A program made the translations under genes and the position numbers. The notes under the pieces are model-generated. The model was given only the letters and a program-made list of their open reading frames with translations. It made no database searches and was not told the DNA's origin. Positions 35,706 through 44,471 of a stretch of DNA of 64,000 nt are shown piece after piece (position 1 is the stretch's first letter; the number at the start of each line of letters is the position of its first letter). The DNA comes from Rhodobacter sp. SY28-1 (GTDB lineage Bacteria; Pseudomonadota; Alphaproteobacteria; Rhodobacterales; Rhodobacteraceae): the NCBI RefSeq assembly GCF_005222785.1, contig NZ_STGH01000001.1:124001-188000 (forward strand). The letters are read 5' to 3'.

Positions 35706-36575
35706 CTATCCTTGCTGTCGGCGCGACAGCTGGACCGCAAGGATCCCCGCCATTGTGACGGCGACCCCGACGGCGTCCAGAAGCCCCACCCGTTCACCCA
35801 GAAGCACGGCCGCGAAGGCGACGCCGAAGAACGGGTTCAGAAAATGGAACGTGGCGGCACGCACCGCCCCGATCCGGCCCACCAGCGCGAACCAGATCAG
35901 CGTCGCGGCCAGCCCCGGCACGGCGATCTGGTAGGCGAAGGCCGCCAGGAAGGCCGGGGACCAGTGAATTGTCAGAGTCTCGGTCACGGCAGAGACCAGC
36001 CCCAGGGTAATGGCGCCCACCAGCATCTGCAGGCCGACAACCATCAGAAGATTGCCGCCGGTGGACGCTCCCTTGATCGTCAGGGTGGCGATGGCCAGCG
36101 CGAGTGCACCCAGAACGCACAGCGCCACGCCCAGCGGATCGGCCCCGCCGGACAGCCGTGTGCCCATGATCAGGCCTACCCCCGCCAGTCCGGTCACAAG
36201 GCCTGCGACACCGAGGGGCGGCACGGTTTCTCCGCGGAAAGCCCAGCCCAGCGCGGCCACCATCAGCGGCATCGAGGCGGCGATGATCACGGCGACCGAG
36301 GCTTCGACCCATTGCACGGCGATGAAGTTGAGGCCGAGGTAGGCCGCGTTCTGGCAGAGGCCAAAGAGGATCACCGCGCGGGTTTGCGGCCCGGTCAGCC
36401 GCCAGCTTTGGCCCAGCGCGCGGGCGACGATCACCGCGAGAAGGCCGGAAATCAGAAAGCGCGCGGAAAGGGCGGCAAGCGGGGGCGCATGGGCGACGAT
36501 GACCCGAGCTGTGGCGAAAGCCGAGGACCACATCGCGGCGAAGACGGTTCCAAGGAGAAGCGCGCGGACATCCAT
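35706..36575 (-). CDS. EamA-family (drug/metabolite) transporter
   Basis: A 289-residue membrane protein with ten predicted spans in two EamA repeats (MDVRALLLGTVFAAMWSSAFATARVI and later LGVALCVLGALALAIATLTIKGASTG). Family members export amino acids, drugs or metabolites. The start is MDVRALLLGTVF; the longer open frame upstream crosses the neighbouring gene and is not supported. Substrate unknown. It is a separate unit, convergent with the GST gene. Confidence 0.85.
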   Translation of the reverse strand: MDVRALLLGTVFAAMWSSAFATARVIVAHAPPLAALSARFLISGLLAVIVARALGQSWRLTGPQTRAVILFGLCQNAAYLGLNFIAVQWVEASVAVIIAASMPLMVAALGWAFRGETVPPLGVAGLVTGLAGVGLIMGTRLSGGADPLGVALCVLGALALAIATLTIKGASTGGNLLMVVGLQMLVGAITLGLVSAVTETLTIHWSPAFLAAFAYQIAVPGLAATLIWFALVGRIGAVRAATFHFLNPFFGVAFAAVLLGERVGLLDAVGVAVTMAGILAVQLSRRQQG

Positions 36576-36606
36576 GCGGGCTTGGTGCCCGGTGGGGCGG
36601 GGAAGG

Positions 36607-36969
36607 TCAACCGGCGGGGGGCTGCCAAAGCTCGATCGGGGTGCCTTCGGGGTCGTGGATGCGGGCGAAGGTGCCGTAGCTGCCATCGCCGTCCCAGTCA
36701 GCGCGGGTTTCCACCGCAATGCCCGCGGCCTGCAGTTGGGCGATAAGGCCAGGCAGGTCATCGACTCGCAGGTTCAGCATCCACTGCTTGTCGGCGGCGA
36801 AGTAGTCGCTGTCCGCCTTGAAGGGCGAAAAGACCGTCGGTCCCGCATCCTGCATCCAGAGCGCGACATCGGGTTGGGTGATGCCGAGATGCTGGCGATA
36901 CCAGTCGTTCAGTGCAGCGGGGTCGCGGGCGCGGAAGAAGATGCCGCCGATGCCGGTGACTTTGGCCAT
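36607..36969 (-). CDS. VOC-superfamily protein (glyoxalase/bleomycin-resistance type)
   Basis: A 120-residue protein with the paired beta-alpha-beta modules of the vicinal oxygen chelate fold: VTGIGGIFFRARDPAALNDWYRQHLGI, WMLNLRVDDLPGLIAQLQAAGI, and FARIHDPEGTPIELWQP (metal-ligand Glu near the end). Members include glyoxalases, dioxygenases and antibiotic-binding proteins; the sequence does not say which. The start is MAKVTGIGG after GGAGG. It lies 31 bases upstream of the EamA gene on the same strand, so the pair may be co-transcribed. Confidence 0.85.
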   Translation of the reverse strand: MAKVTGIGGIFFRARDPAALNDWYRQHLGITQPDVALWMQDAGPTVFSPFKADSDYFAADKQWMLNLRVDDLPGLIAQLQAAGIAVETRADWDGDGSYGTFARIHDPEGTPIELWQPPAG

Positions 36970-36980
36970 GCACACCTCCG

Positions 36981-37011
36981 AAAGCAAAAGGGCCGCCCTT
37001 ATGGCGACCCT
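36981..37011 (-). terminator. Terminator of the HU gene
   Basis: On the minus strand AGGGTCGCC-ATAA(g)-GGCGGCCCT forms a 9-base stem with one G-U pair, followed by TTTTGCTTT. It begins 28 bases after the HU stop and also lies in the VOC gene's leader. Confidence 0.85.
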
Positions 37012-37038
37012 CTCACATTTTCGCTTGTGCGGAAAGGA

Positions 37039-37326
37039 TCAGCCGTTGACCACGTCCTTCAGCGCCTTGGCGATGGCGAACTTGACCTGCTTGTCGGCGG
37101 GCTTGGTCATCGTCTCGCCGGTGGCCGGGTTGCGGACCTGACGCTCCGGCCGGGCCTTGCAGGCGACCTTGCCGAGGCCGGGGATCGTAACGGTGCCGCC
37201 AGCGGCGACTTCGCGCGCCACGACGGCGGCAATCGCATCCAGAGCCGCGTTCGCGGTCTTCTTGTCTTGGCCCATGGCTTCGGCAACGGCAGCCACCAGC
37301 TGGGTCTTGGTCATCGGTTTGGACAT
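37039..37326 (-). CDS. hup: HU-family DNA-binding protein
   Basis: A 95-residue histone-like protein. It begins SKPMTKTQLVAAVAEAMG and carries the HU/IHF arm signature: GLGKVACKARPERQVRNPATGET, in which the Gly-Lys and RNPATGET residues intercalate DNA. It binds DNA as a homodimer and compacts or bends the chromosome. The alanine/lysine-rich ending (KALKDVVNG) is typical. A single-gene unit with its own terminator downstream. Confidence 0.93.
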   Translation of the reverse strand: MSKPMTKTQLVAAVAEAMGQDKKTANAALDAIAAVVAREVAAGGTVTIPGLGKVACKARPERQVRNPATGETMTKPADKQVKFAIAKALKDVVNG

Positions 37327-37489
37327 TTGATCATCCTTCGTTGTTATTCGTTTCGTGTCATATGCACGTTTTATCCCGCAAATGGCGGGTGTCCCCCGGT
37401 TTCAGGGCCACGGCCCAGACACACGTTTTGACGGCCGGAATCAAGCCCTGAACCGCAGGGACTGTGCATTTGACGGCTTTTTCGCGCCT

Positions 37490-38968
37490 TCACAGGAAGG
37501 CAGTTTCCTCAAAACTGCGCAGTTTCCGGCTGTGGAGGCGCTCGATGGGCGTCTCGCGCAGGCGCTCCATCGCGCGGATGCCGATCTGGAGATGGCGGCT
37601 GACTTGCGTCTTGTAGAAGTCGGATGCCATGCCGGGGAGCTTGAGTTCGCCATGCAGGGGCTTGTCGCTGACACACAGAAGCGTGCCGTAGGGCACCCGG
37701 AAGCGGAAGCCGTTGGCGGCGATGGTGGCGCTTTCCATGTCCAGCGCGACCGCGCGGGATTGCGACAGGCGGCGGACGGGGCCGGACTGGTCGCGCAGTT
37801 CCCAGTTGCGGTTGTCGATGGTGGCGACCGTGCCGGTGCGCATGATGCGCTTCAGCTCATAGCCTTCCAGCTGGGTGACCTCGGCCACCGCCTTTTCCAG
37901 CGCGATCTGGATTTCGGCCAGCGCCGGGATCGGCACCCAGACGGGCAGGTCAGCATCGAGGACGTGGTCTTCGCGCAGGTAGGCGTGGGCGAGGACGAAG
38001 TCTCCCAGCGACTGGCTGTTCCGCAGCCCGGCGCAGTGGCCGACCATCAGCCAGGCATGCGGGCGCAGGACGGCGATGTGGTCGGTGGCGGTCTTGGCGT
38101 TCGACGGGCCGACACCGATGTTGACCAGGGTGATCCCGTTCCCGTCGGCGCGTTTCAGGTGGTAGGTCGGCATCTGCGGCATCTTCGCCGTGGGCTGGAT
38201 CACCCCGTCCGGCGTTTCGATCACCTGGTTTCCGGTGGCGACAAATGCGGTGTAGCCCGATGCCGCGTCGCCCAGAACCGAGCGGGCGTAGGCTTCGAAT
38301 TCGTCGACATAGAACTGGTAATTGGTGAACAGGACGTGGTTCTGGAAATGCGTCGGGTCGGTCGCGGTGTAATGGGCCAGCCGGGCCAGGCTGTAGTCGA
38401 CGCGCTGCGCTGTGAACGGCGCAAGCGGAGAGGAGCCGTCGTCATAGCGGGTCATCACGCCGTTGACGATGTCGTCGTTGGTGGTGACAAGGTCCGGCAC
38501 GTCGAACACGTCGCGAAGGGAGAAGTCCATCACCCCCTCCTGCGGGATGGCGACCGTGCTGCCGGAGACGGCGAAGTGCACCGGCATCGGCGTTTCCGAC
38601 AGGCCGATCTCCACCGTCACGCCATGGTTTCGGATCAGAAGTTCGATCTGCTGGATCAGGTAGTTGCGGAAGAGGTCGGGCCGGGTGACCGTGGTGGCAT
38701 AGGTTCCGGGCGAGGAGACATGGCCGAAGGCCAGACGGGTGTCGACCTTGTCGAAGCTGGTGATGGTGATGCGGATTTCCGGGTAGAAGGCACGGATGCG
38801 GCGGCCGGGGTGGCCTTTCGAGACTGTCTGCAGGAACTGGTCGGACAGGAACTGCGTGGCCTGTCTATACAGAGCCTCAAGCCGGTCTACGGCGGCGGCG
38901 GCGCTGGTAAAGCTTTCCATCGCCGGGGCGTCGGGGCTGAGGATCGCGCTGGTGTTTTCGTCTTGCAT
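37490..38968 (-). CDS. amn: AMP nucleosidase
   Basis: A 492-residue enzyme, near the usual 480-500, that cleaves AMP to adenine and ribose 5-phosphate and helps control the adenylate pool. The N-terminal regulatory region has RPDLFRNYLIQQIELLIRNHGV in two parts; the C-terminal nucleoside-phosphorylase-like domain shows NIGVGPSNAKTATDHIAVLRP, MVGHCAGLRNSQ and VALDMESATIAANG. The start is MQDENTSAILS, since the longer frame has no conserved residues. The stop codon lies within a GCCTTC/GAAGGC hairpin. Confidence 0.93.
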   Translation of the reverse strand: MQDENTSAILSPDAPAMESFTSAAAAVDRLEALYRQATQFLSDQFLQTVSKGHPGRRIRAFYPEIRITITSFDKVDTRLAFGHVSSPGTYATTVTRPDLFRNYLIQQIELLIRNHGVTVEIGLSETPMPVHFAVSGSTVAIPQEGVMDFSLRDVFDVPDLVTTNDDIVNGVMTRYDDGSSPLAPFTAQRVDYSLARLAHYTATDPTHFQNHVLFTNYQFYVDEFEAYARSVLGDAASGYTAFVATGNQVIETPDGVIQPTAKMPQMPTYHLKRADGNGITLVNIGVGPSNAKTATDHIAVLRPHAWLMVGHCAGLRNSQSLGDFVLAHAYLREDHVLDADLPVWVPIPALAEIQIALEKAVAEVTQLEGYELKRIMRTGTVATIDNRNWELRDQSGPVRRLSQSRAVALDMESATIAANGFRFRVPYGTLLCVSDKPLHGELKLPGMASDFYKTQVSRHLQIGIRAMERLRETPIERLHSRKLRSFEETAFL

Positions 38969-39047
38969 TCTGGGTCCCGCGGTTGATCCGGCATATAAGC
39001 CGAAAGCGGGGGCCCTTCGCAAGTGAAGCCATTATGACGGCGGCAGG

Positions 39048-39683
39048 TCAGGCGGCGCGGAAAAGCGCGATCAGGGCGCGGTCAGCGGCATGGTCGGCGT
39101 CGATGCGGGCTGCGGCGGCACCGTAGACCTCGACCTCGATCAGTTGCAGGTCGGTGATGCGGGCCTGCCGGGCAAGGTCGTCAAGGGCGACATCAAAGCC
39201 CCGGGCCTGCCAGACGCGCCGGTTGATCGACAGCGCGAACTGGGCCTGCGGCAGGGCGATGGCCAGAAGATGCGGCAGGGCTTCGGGGCCGACGTGGCCG
39301 GCGGTGAAGGTGCCCGAGGAGACGAGACCGGCATAGCGGCGGGGCAGGTCGATGGGCTGGGTGATGTCGACGCGGAAGGTCCCCGCGTAGATGTTCTTCT
39401 GCGCCGCCCGCTCCAGCATTTCGGCCGAGAAGTCGGCGGCGTCGATGTCGGGGCGGAAGCCCATGTCCCGAAGGGCCTGCGCCAGAAGTCCGGTCCCGGC
39501 ACCCACGTCCAGCACTGGCCCTCCTGCCCCAGTGGCCATGTAGGTGGCGGCGACATGGGCGGGCAGCAGGTACTGCATTTCGCTGGCAAAGCCGGAATCG
39601 TAGTTCGCCGCCCAGTCGCGGTAATAGGCGAGGCAGGCCTCTGGCCCGGTCAGCCCCAATGCGCCTTTCAGACCTTGATCCAT
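39048..39683 (-). CDS. Class I SAM-dependent methyltransferase
   Basis: A 211-residue protein. ACLAYYRDWAANYDSGF at the N terminus precedes SAM-binding motif I VLDVGAGTGLLAQAL (about residues 56-70), then ADFSAEMLERAAQKN (motif II region) and GLVSSGTFTAGHVGPEALPHLL (motif post I). The sequence resembles small-molecule methyltransferases such as UbiE/Coq5-like or thiopurine-type enzymes, but the substrate cannot be read. The start is MDQGLKGALG. Divergent from the SDR gene with 90 bases between. Confidence 0.83.
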   Translation of the reverse strand: MDQGLKGALGLTGPEACLAYYRDWAANYDSGFASEMQYLLPAHVAATYMATGAGGPVLDVGAGTGLLAQALRDMGFRPDIDAADFSAEMLERAAQKNIYAGTFRVDITQPIDLPRRYAGLVSSGTFTAGHVGPEALPHLLAIALPQAQFALSINRRVWQARGFDVALDDLARQARITDLQLIEVEVYGAAAARIDADHAADRALIALFRAA

Positions 39684-39773
39684 GTGGCACCTCCGCGTCG
39701 GGGTCAGCATGGAATGCGGGGGGTTGGCCTGCAAGCCCTTGCGCCCCCCTGCCCGCTTCCCGATAGTCGCGCC

Positions 39774-40619
39774 ATGTCAACGCTTCTATCCCTTGGCCAC
39801 GGCTATTCCGCCCGCGCCCTTGCCCGCCGTCTTGTGCCGCAAGGCTGGACTGTGATCGGCACCACCCGCAATCCGGCCAAGGCCGATCAGTTCCGCGCCG
39901 AAGGGGTTGAGCCCCTGATCTGGCCCGGCGATCTGGGACCCGCACTGGAGAAGGCGACGCATATCCTGTGTTCAGCCGCTCCGGATGCGAAGGGGGACCC
40001 GTTCCTGCAAGCCGTGCCGGAGATCGCAAGGTCAAAGGCCCAATGGGTCGGATACCTCTCGACCACGGGAGTCTACGGCGACCATGACGGCGGCTGGGTC
40101 GATGAAGCGACGCCGCTGACCCCGCAGTCCGACCGGGGCCGACAGAGGGTGGTGGCCGAGGGTCAATGGCAGGCGACGGGTCTGCCGGTGCACATCTTCC
40201 GGCTGGCGGGGATCTACGGCCCCGGCCGCGGCCCGTTCGAGAAGGTCCGCGACGGCACCGCGCGGCGGATCATCAAGCCGGGGCAGGTGTTCAGCCGCAT
40301 CCATGTGGACGACATCGCGCAGGTGCTCGAGGCGTCGATCCGCAAGCCTAACCCGGGTGCTGCCTACAACGTCTGCGACGACAACCCCTGCCCGCCGCAA
40401 GAGGTGATCGGCTATGCGGCGCAGCTGTTGGGGATGCCGGAACCGCCCGCCGTGCCCTTTGATGAGGTCGCCCCCACGATGACCCCGATGGCGCTTGGGT
40501 TCTACAGCGAATCGAAGAAGGTCCGGAACGACCGGATCAAGGACGAGCTTGGGGTAAAGCTTCTGTACCCCGACTACCCCGAAGGTCTGGCCGCGCTGCT
40601 GGCTGGCGGTCAGGACTGA
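39774..40619 (+). CDS. NAD-dependent epimerase/dehydratase family protein (YeeZ-like)
   Basis: A 281-residue extended-SDR-like protein. LLSLGHGYSARALARRLV is a variant Rossmann glycine motif (GxGxxG-like), and WVGYLSTTGVYGDHDGGWVDE with IFRLAGIYGPGRGP is typical of the YeeZ/SDR subgroup. It lacks the classical YxxxK in its standard place; QRVVAEGQW occupies the equivalent region. Possible roles include sugar-nucleotide or other small-molecule modification. It ends six bases from the ROK repressor stop (convergent). Confidence 0.82.
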   Translation: MSTLLSLGHGYSARALARRLVPQGWTVIGTTRNPAKADQFRAEGVEPLIWPGDLGPALEKATHILCSAAPDAKGDPFLQAVPEIARSKAQWVGYLSTTGVYGDHDGGWVDEATPLTPQSDRGRQRVVAEGQWQATGLPVHIFRLAGIYGPGRGPFEKVRDGTARRIIKPGQVFSRIHVDDIAQVLEASIRKPNPGAAYNVCDDNPCPPQEVIGYAAQLLGMPEPPAVPFDEVAPTMTPMALGFYSESKKVRNDRIKDELGVKLLYPDYPEGLAALLAGGQD

Positions 40620-40625
40620 GGCAGG

Positions 40626-41906
40626 TCACTCGGCGGCAAGATCGCGCGGCTGGGTGGCCAGGATCGCCTCGGTCACTGCCGACAGGGCCAGCGCTGCCGC
40701 ACCGTGTGCCCAAAGCAGGTCGCCCCAGGCATGAATCTCGATCGGCGGACGCGGGCGGCCGGTCTGGATGGTCAGGTTGTCCATCTCGGACAGGGTTTCG
40801 GCGGCGTAGAGATAGTCATAGCGCATCCGTTCGCCCGACAGGATGATCAGCGCGGGGTCAAACAGGTTGACGACATTCGACAGCCCAACAGCAAGGTAGC
40901 GCCCCGCGCGCCGGAAGATCGACTTGGCGGTGGAATTGCCGGCCTTGGCGTGGTCGTACAGGCTTTCCAGAAGCACGTTGATCGGCTGGCTTTCCTTGTG
41001 ACCCCAGTTCAGCGCGGTCGTCGCCTCGCGCGCCAGGGCGTAGTCGGCGACATAGGCCTCCAGGCAGCCGCGCTGGCCGCAGCGGCAGAGGGCGCCGTCC
41101 AGTTGCACCTTGGTATGACCAAGCTCCATCCCCAGCCGCTGGGCGCCACGATAGATGCGGTGGTTCATCACGAAGCCCATGCCGACGCCATGTTCGATGG
41201 TCACCACCGCAAAGTCCGACAGGCTGCGGCCCGCGCCGAACCACAGTTCCGCCAGCGCCACCAGGTTGGCATCGTTGTCGATATGAACCGGAATCCCAAG
41301 CCGGGCAGAGGCCAGGGCGGCAACCGGCACCGACCTTTCCGCCAGGATCGAGGACCACAGGGCGATGCCTTCGGCACAGTCGACGAAACCGGGCAGCCCG
41401 ATGCCAACACCGGACAGCTGGGCCCGGTCGATCCTTGCCTTGTCACAGACCCGGTCGAGCAGGGTCTGGATCGCCTCGAGGATCTCGTCGACCTGCATCG
41501 GACCGGGGCGACGGGGAATCGCCTCGTCAGCGATGAGCTTGCCGGCGAAATCGACGACGACGGCGGTGTGTTCCCGGTCGGAAAGCTTCATCCCGGCCAC
41601 CAGATGCGCGCCCGCCCTGACCCCGAGCGATACGGCGGGACGGCCGCGCCCGGCCTCACCTTCGCGGGGAACCGAGACCTCTTCGATCAGGCCCGCCTCG
41701 ATCAGTTCCGACGACATCGTGGTCACCGAAGCCGGGCTAACGCCAAGGTCCTTGGCCAGTTGCACGCGGGGGATCAGCCCGGCGGCGCGGACCAGTTCGA
41801 ACACCTGCTGACGCAGCGGACGCTGGCTCTCGGTAAGCGGCGGGATCAGCGGACCCACGCCCTTGCGCCCCTCACTGATGGCGGACCGAGTCGCCTTGGT
41901 CGGCAT
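40626..41906 (-). CDS. xylR: ROK-family transcriptional repressor, XylR-type
   Basis: A 426-residue repressor. The N-terminal winged helix is QQVFELVRAAGLIPRVQLAKDLGVSPASVTTMSSELIEAGLIEEV in adjoining segments. The C-terminal ROK (kinase-like) domain has LPGFVDCAEGIALWSS, the sugar-binding GMELGHTKVQ and the zinc-binding CRCGQRGCLEAY. It is divergent from the two xylF genes. I infer that it represses the xylose operon through the element at 42022-42040 and 43201-43217, and that xylose is the inducer. Confidence 0.87.
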   Translation of the reverse strand: MPTKATRSAISEGRKGVGPLIPPLTESQRPLRQQVFELVRAAGLIPRVQLAKDLGVSPASVTTMSSELIEAGLIEEVSVPREGEAGRGRPAVSLGVRAGAHLVAGMKLSDREHTAVVVDFAGKLIADEAIPRRPGPMQVDEILEAIQTLLDRVCDKARIDRAQLSGVGIGLPGFVDCAEGIALWSSILAERSVPVAALASARLGIPVHIDNDANLVALAELWFGAGRSLSDFAVVTIEHGVGMGFVMNHRIYRGAQRLGMELGHTKVQLDGALCRCGQRGCLEAYVADYALAREATTALNWGHKESQPINVLLESLYDHAKAGNSTAKSIFRRAGRYLAVGLSNVVNLFDPALIILSGERMRYDYLYAAETLSEMDNLTIQTGRPRPPIEIHAWGDLLWAHGAAALALSAVTEAILATQPRDLAAE

Positions 41907-42021
41907 TCTTTCACTCCCCGAAGTAAAACCCTCCGAATCTGCTGCGGCCAGAGGCTCGCTTGCCGCAATTTTGCCGGATGTTCGCGGGTTCTGCCTGAAC
42001 TTAAGCTAAGGCCAGCACAAT

Positions 42022-42040
42022 AATTTTGACAACTGAAATT
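42022..42040. promoter_or_regulatory. Candidate XylR operator, copy 1
   Basis: The core TTTTGACAACTGAAATT (42024-42040) recurs exactly at 43201-43217. Arms AATTT (42022-42026) and AAATT (42036-42040) form an inverted repeat around TGACAACTG. It lies 79 bases before the first xylF start. A related TTTTG..CAACTG half-site follows at about 42062. Confidence 0.7.
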
Positions 42041-42119
42041 GATGTGGCAGCGTGGCCATAGTTTTGCTCAACTGTGGGATTAACCATTCCGGGCACTGCA
42101 ATCACGGGAGGACCGCCTG

Positions 42120-43145
42120 ATGCGGATCTTGATCTTAGCGCTAACATTTGTACTGACGAGTCTGGTTTCGCCGTCCTTTGCGGAAGGCAAGAAGATTGGT
42201 GTGGCGTGGGGGGACCTCGCTCAGCCGCGCTGGCGGTGGGATGTGACCGCGATGCGGTCGATCATCGAGCGGCGCGGAAACAAGTATCTTCCGTTCAACG
42301 CGGCCGGATCGGCTGAGAAGCAGCTGCAGGACATCGAGCAGATGATCAACGATGGCGTGGATGCCATCGTGATCCAGGCCGTCGACAAGGATGTCATCAT
42401 GACCTCGGTGGAACGCGCCGCCGCGGCCGGGATCCCGATGCTTGCCTACGACCGGCTGATCGAACACCCGGGTGTCTTCTACATCACCTTCGACAACGTC
42501 GGGGTCGGTCGCCTGATCGCGGCCATCGTGAAGGAGCAGAAGCCGACAGGGAACTATGCGATCATCAAGGGCGATCCCGGCGACCCGAACTCGGACTTCC
42601 TGCGTCAGGGCATGGAAGAGGTGATCGGCGCCTCGGTCGCGGGTGGGCAGATCAAGATCGTCGGCGAAGCCTATGCAGATGGCTGGAGCCCCGATTCGGC
42701 CAAGGCGATCATGGAACAGATCCTGGCCGAGAGCGGCAACCAGGTCGATGCCGTCCTGGCCGAGAACGACAATATGGCCGGTGCCGCCGTCGAGGCGCTT
42801 GCGGCTGCGGGCTTGTCCGTTCCGATCGGCGGCCAGGATGGAGACCCGGCCGCACTGAACCGGGTGGCGCAGGGAACGCAGACCGTCTCGGTCTGGAAGA
42901 ACAGCTTCGATCTGGCCAAGCAGGCCGGGCTTGTGGCCGTCCAGCTTGCGGAGGGGACGCCGATGAACCTGATCCCCGAGGCGCGGCAGTTCAGCGGCGG
43001 AGAGAAGGGCGTGCCGGTCTGGTCGATCCTCTTGAACCCGACGCCCATCACGGCCGAGACTCTGGATCTGGTGATCGAAGCCGACCATGTCACCAAGAAG
43101 GACGTCTGCAAGAACGCCCTGCCGACAGTCGCGGCCTGCCAGTAA
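42120..43145 (+). CDS. xylF: Xylose-type ABC transporter binding protein, first copy
   Basis: A 341-residue periplasmic sugar-binding protein with a signal peptide (residues 1-21, ending SPSFA). The mature protein starts EGKKIGVAWGDLAQPRWRWD and has the ribose/xylose-binding fold with YDRLIEHPGVFYITFDNVGVGR, IIKGDPGDPNSDFLRQGMEEV and LAENDNMAGAAVEAL. It is 341 residues long, like the next gene product, and aligns with it without gaps over most of its length. Codon use is less biased than in copy 2. A terminator follows, so this copy may be a separate mono-cistronic unit. Confidence 0.9.
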   Translation: MRILILALTFVLTSLVSPSFAEGKKIGVAWGDLAQPRWRWDVTAMRSIIERRGNKYLPFNAAGSAEKQLQDIEQMINDGVDAIVIQAVDKDVIMTSVERAAAAGIPMLAYDRLIEHPGVFYITFDNVGVGRLIAAIVKEQKPTGNYAIIKGDPGDPNSDFLRQGMEEVIGASVAGGQIKIVGEAYADGWSPDSAKAIMEQILAESGNQVDAVLAENDNMAGAAVEALAAAGLSVPIGGQDGDPAALNRVAQGTQTVSVWKNSFDLAKQAGLVAVQLAEGTPMNLIPEARQFSGGEKGVPVWSILLNPTPITAETLDLVIEADHVTKKDVCKNALPTVAACQ

Positions 43146-43168
43146 ACGCAAGGCCCCAAAGCGCTTTT

Positions 43169-43204
43169 CGCCGATCCCTTCCGGGGTCGGCGCTTTTATT
43201 TTTT
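43169..43204 (+). terminator. Terminator between the two xylF genes
   Basis: Arms CGCCGATCCC and GGGGTCGGCG pair over 10 bases with one mismatch around TTCC, then CTTTTATTTTTT. The T-tract runs directly into the second copy of the operator-like element, so the first gene is probably transcribed separately. Confidence 0.85.
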
Positions 43205-43217
43205 GACAACTGAAATT
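43201..43217. promoter_or_regulatory. Candidate XylR operator, copy 2
   Basis: TTTTGACAACTGAAATT is an exact 17-base repeat of 42024-42040, at 77 bases before the second xylF start (79 in the first). The matched spacing suggests that the promoter region was duplicated together with the gene. Confidence 0.7.
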
Positions 43218-43294
43218 ATTCGCGGCATCTTCCCGCCTGTTCCGGCGAATCTGCCGGACCGGTCCAATGAGGCCGATCCATAGGGAGGATACAT

Positions 43295-44320
43295 ATGCGT
43301 ACCGCAATTCTCGCCGCCGTTCTGGCGGTGACTGGCTTCTCGTCGGCTGCTCTGGCCGAAGGCAAGAAGATCGGCGTTTCGTGGGCCCAGTTCCAGGAAG
43401 AGCGCTGGAAGATCGACGAAGCCGCGATGAAGGCCGCCATCGAAGCTGCTGGCAACGAATACGTTTCGGCTGACGCCCAGTCCTCGGCCGAAAAGCAGCT
43501 GTCGGACATCGACGCGCTGATCGCCCAGGGCGTTGACGCGCTGATCATCAACGCCTGGGACAAGGACGCCATCGGGCCGGCCATCGAGAAAGCCGCTGCC
43601 GAAGGCATCCCGGTCGTCGGCTATGACCGTCTGATCGAAGACGACCGCACCTTCTACCTGACCTTCGACAACGTCGGCGTGGGCCGGATCATTGCTCAGG
43701 AAGTCTTCAAGGTCGCTCCGAAAGGCAACTACGCGATCATCAAGGGCGACCCGGGTGACCCGAACGTCGGCTTCCTGCGTCAGGGCATGGAAGAAGTCAT
43801 CGGTGCAGCCGTGGCTGCAGGCGACATCGTGATCGTCGGCGAAGCCAACTCGGACGGCTGGAAGCCGGAAAATGCTCAGAAGAACATGGAGCAGATCCTG
43901 ACCGCCAACAACAACGCCGTTGACGCCGTTCTGTCGCAGAACGACGGCATGGCCGGTGGTGCCGCTGCTGCGCTGGCCGCTCAGGGCCTGAACGTTCCGC
44001 TCGGTGGCCAGGACGGCGACCTTGCCGCGATCAACCGCGTTGCCCGTGGCACGCAGACGGTCTCGGTCTGGAAGAACGCACGTGACCTCGGCAAGGCCGC
44101 TGGCGAAATCGCTTCGGCGATGGCTGACGGCACCGCTCTGGACGCGATCCCGGGTGCGACCAAGTTCTCAGGCGGCGAGAAGGGCGTTGAAATGAACGCG
44201 ATCCTTCTGAACCCGACCCCGATCACCAAGGAAACGATCGGTGTCGCCATCGATGCAGGCCACATCTCGAAAGAGCAGGCTTGCGAAGGCGCGATGCCCG
44301 ACGTCGCTGCTTGCCAGTGA
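43295..44320 (+). CDS. xylF: Xylose-type ABC transporter binding protein, second copy
   Basis: A 341-residue binding protein with a signal peptide ending SSAALA, then EGKKIGVSWAQFQEERWKID. It is ungapped against the first copy and keeps YDRLIEDDRTFYLTFDNVGVGR, IIKGDPGDPN, GQDGD and WKNARDL, and the same AACQ ending. Codons are strongly biased to those of highly expressed genes (GCC/GCT alanine, CTG leucine, GGC glycine), unlike copy 1, so this is probably the abundant form. It is followed by a terminator-like hairpin before xylH. Confidence 0.92.
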   Translation: MRTAILAAVLAVTGFSSAALAEGKKIGVSWAQFQEERWKIDEAAMKAAIEAAGNEYVSADAQSSAEKQLSDIDALIAQGVDALIINAWDKDAIGPAIEKAAAEGIPVVGYDRLIEDDRTFYLTFDNVGVGRIIAQEVFKVAPKGNYAIIKGDPGDPNVGFLRQGMEEVIGAAVAAGDIVIVGEANSDGWKPENAQKNMEQILTANNNAVDAVLSQNDGMAGGAAAALAAQGLNVPLGGQDGDLAAINRVARGTQTVSVWKNARDLGKAAGEIASAMADGTALDAIPGATKFSGGEKGVEMNAILLNPTPITKETIGVAIDAGHISKEQACEGAMPDVAACQ

Positions 44321-44333
44321 TCTGATCTGATCT

Positions 44334-44370
44334 CCGGCGCCGTTCCCCAAGGGGCGGCGCCGGTTCTTTT
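44334..44370 (+). terminator. Attenuator-like terminator between xylF copy 2 and xylH
   Basis: Arms CCGGCGCCG and CGGCGCCGG pair perfectly over nine bases with an internal CCCC/GGGG extension in the loop, followed by TTCTTTT. Lying inside an ABC operon, it probably allows only partial read-through, giving more binding protein than permease. Confidence 0.8.
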
Positions 44371-44471
44371 CCTGGCAGGTCGCCTGTCGTGTCCCGAAGC
44401 GGGACGACTTGGGTGCGTATGGACGCGCCCGGCACCAGCACAGCCCCATCCCTCTCAGGCTGGACGAGGAC

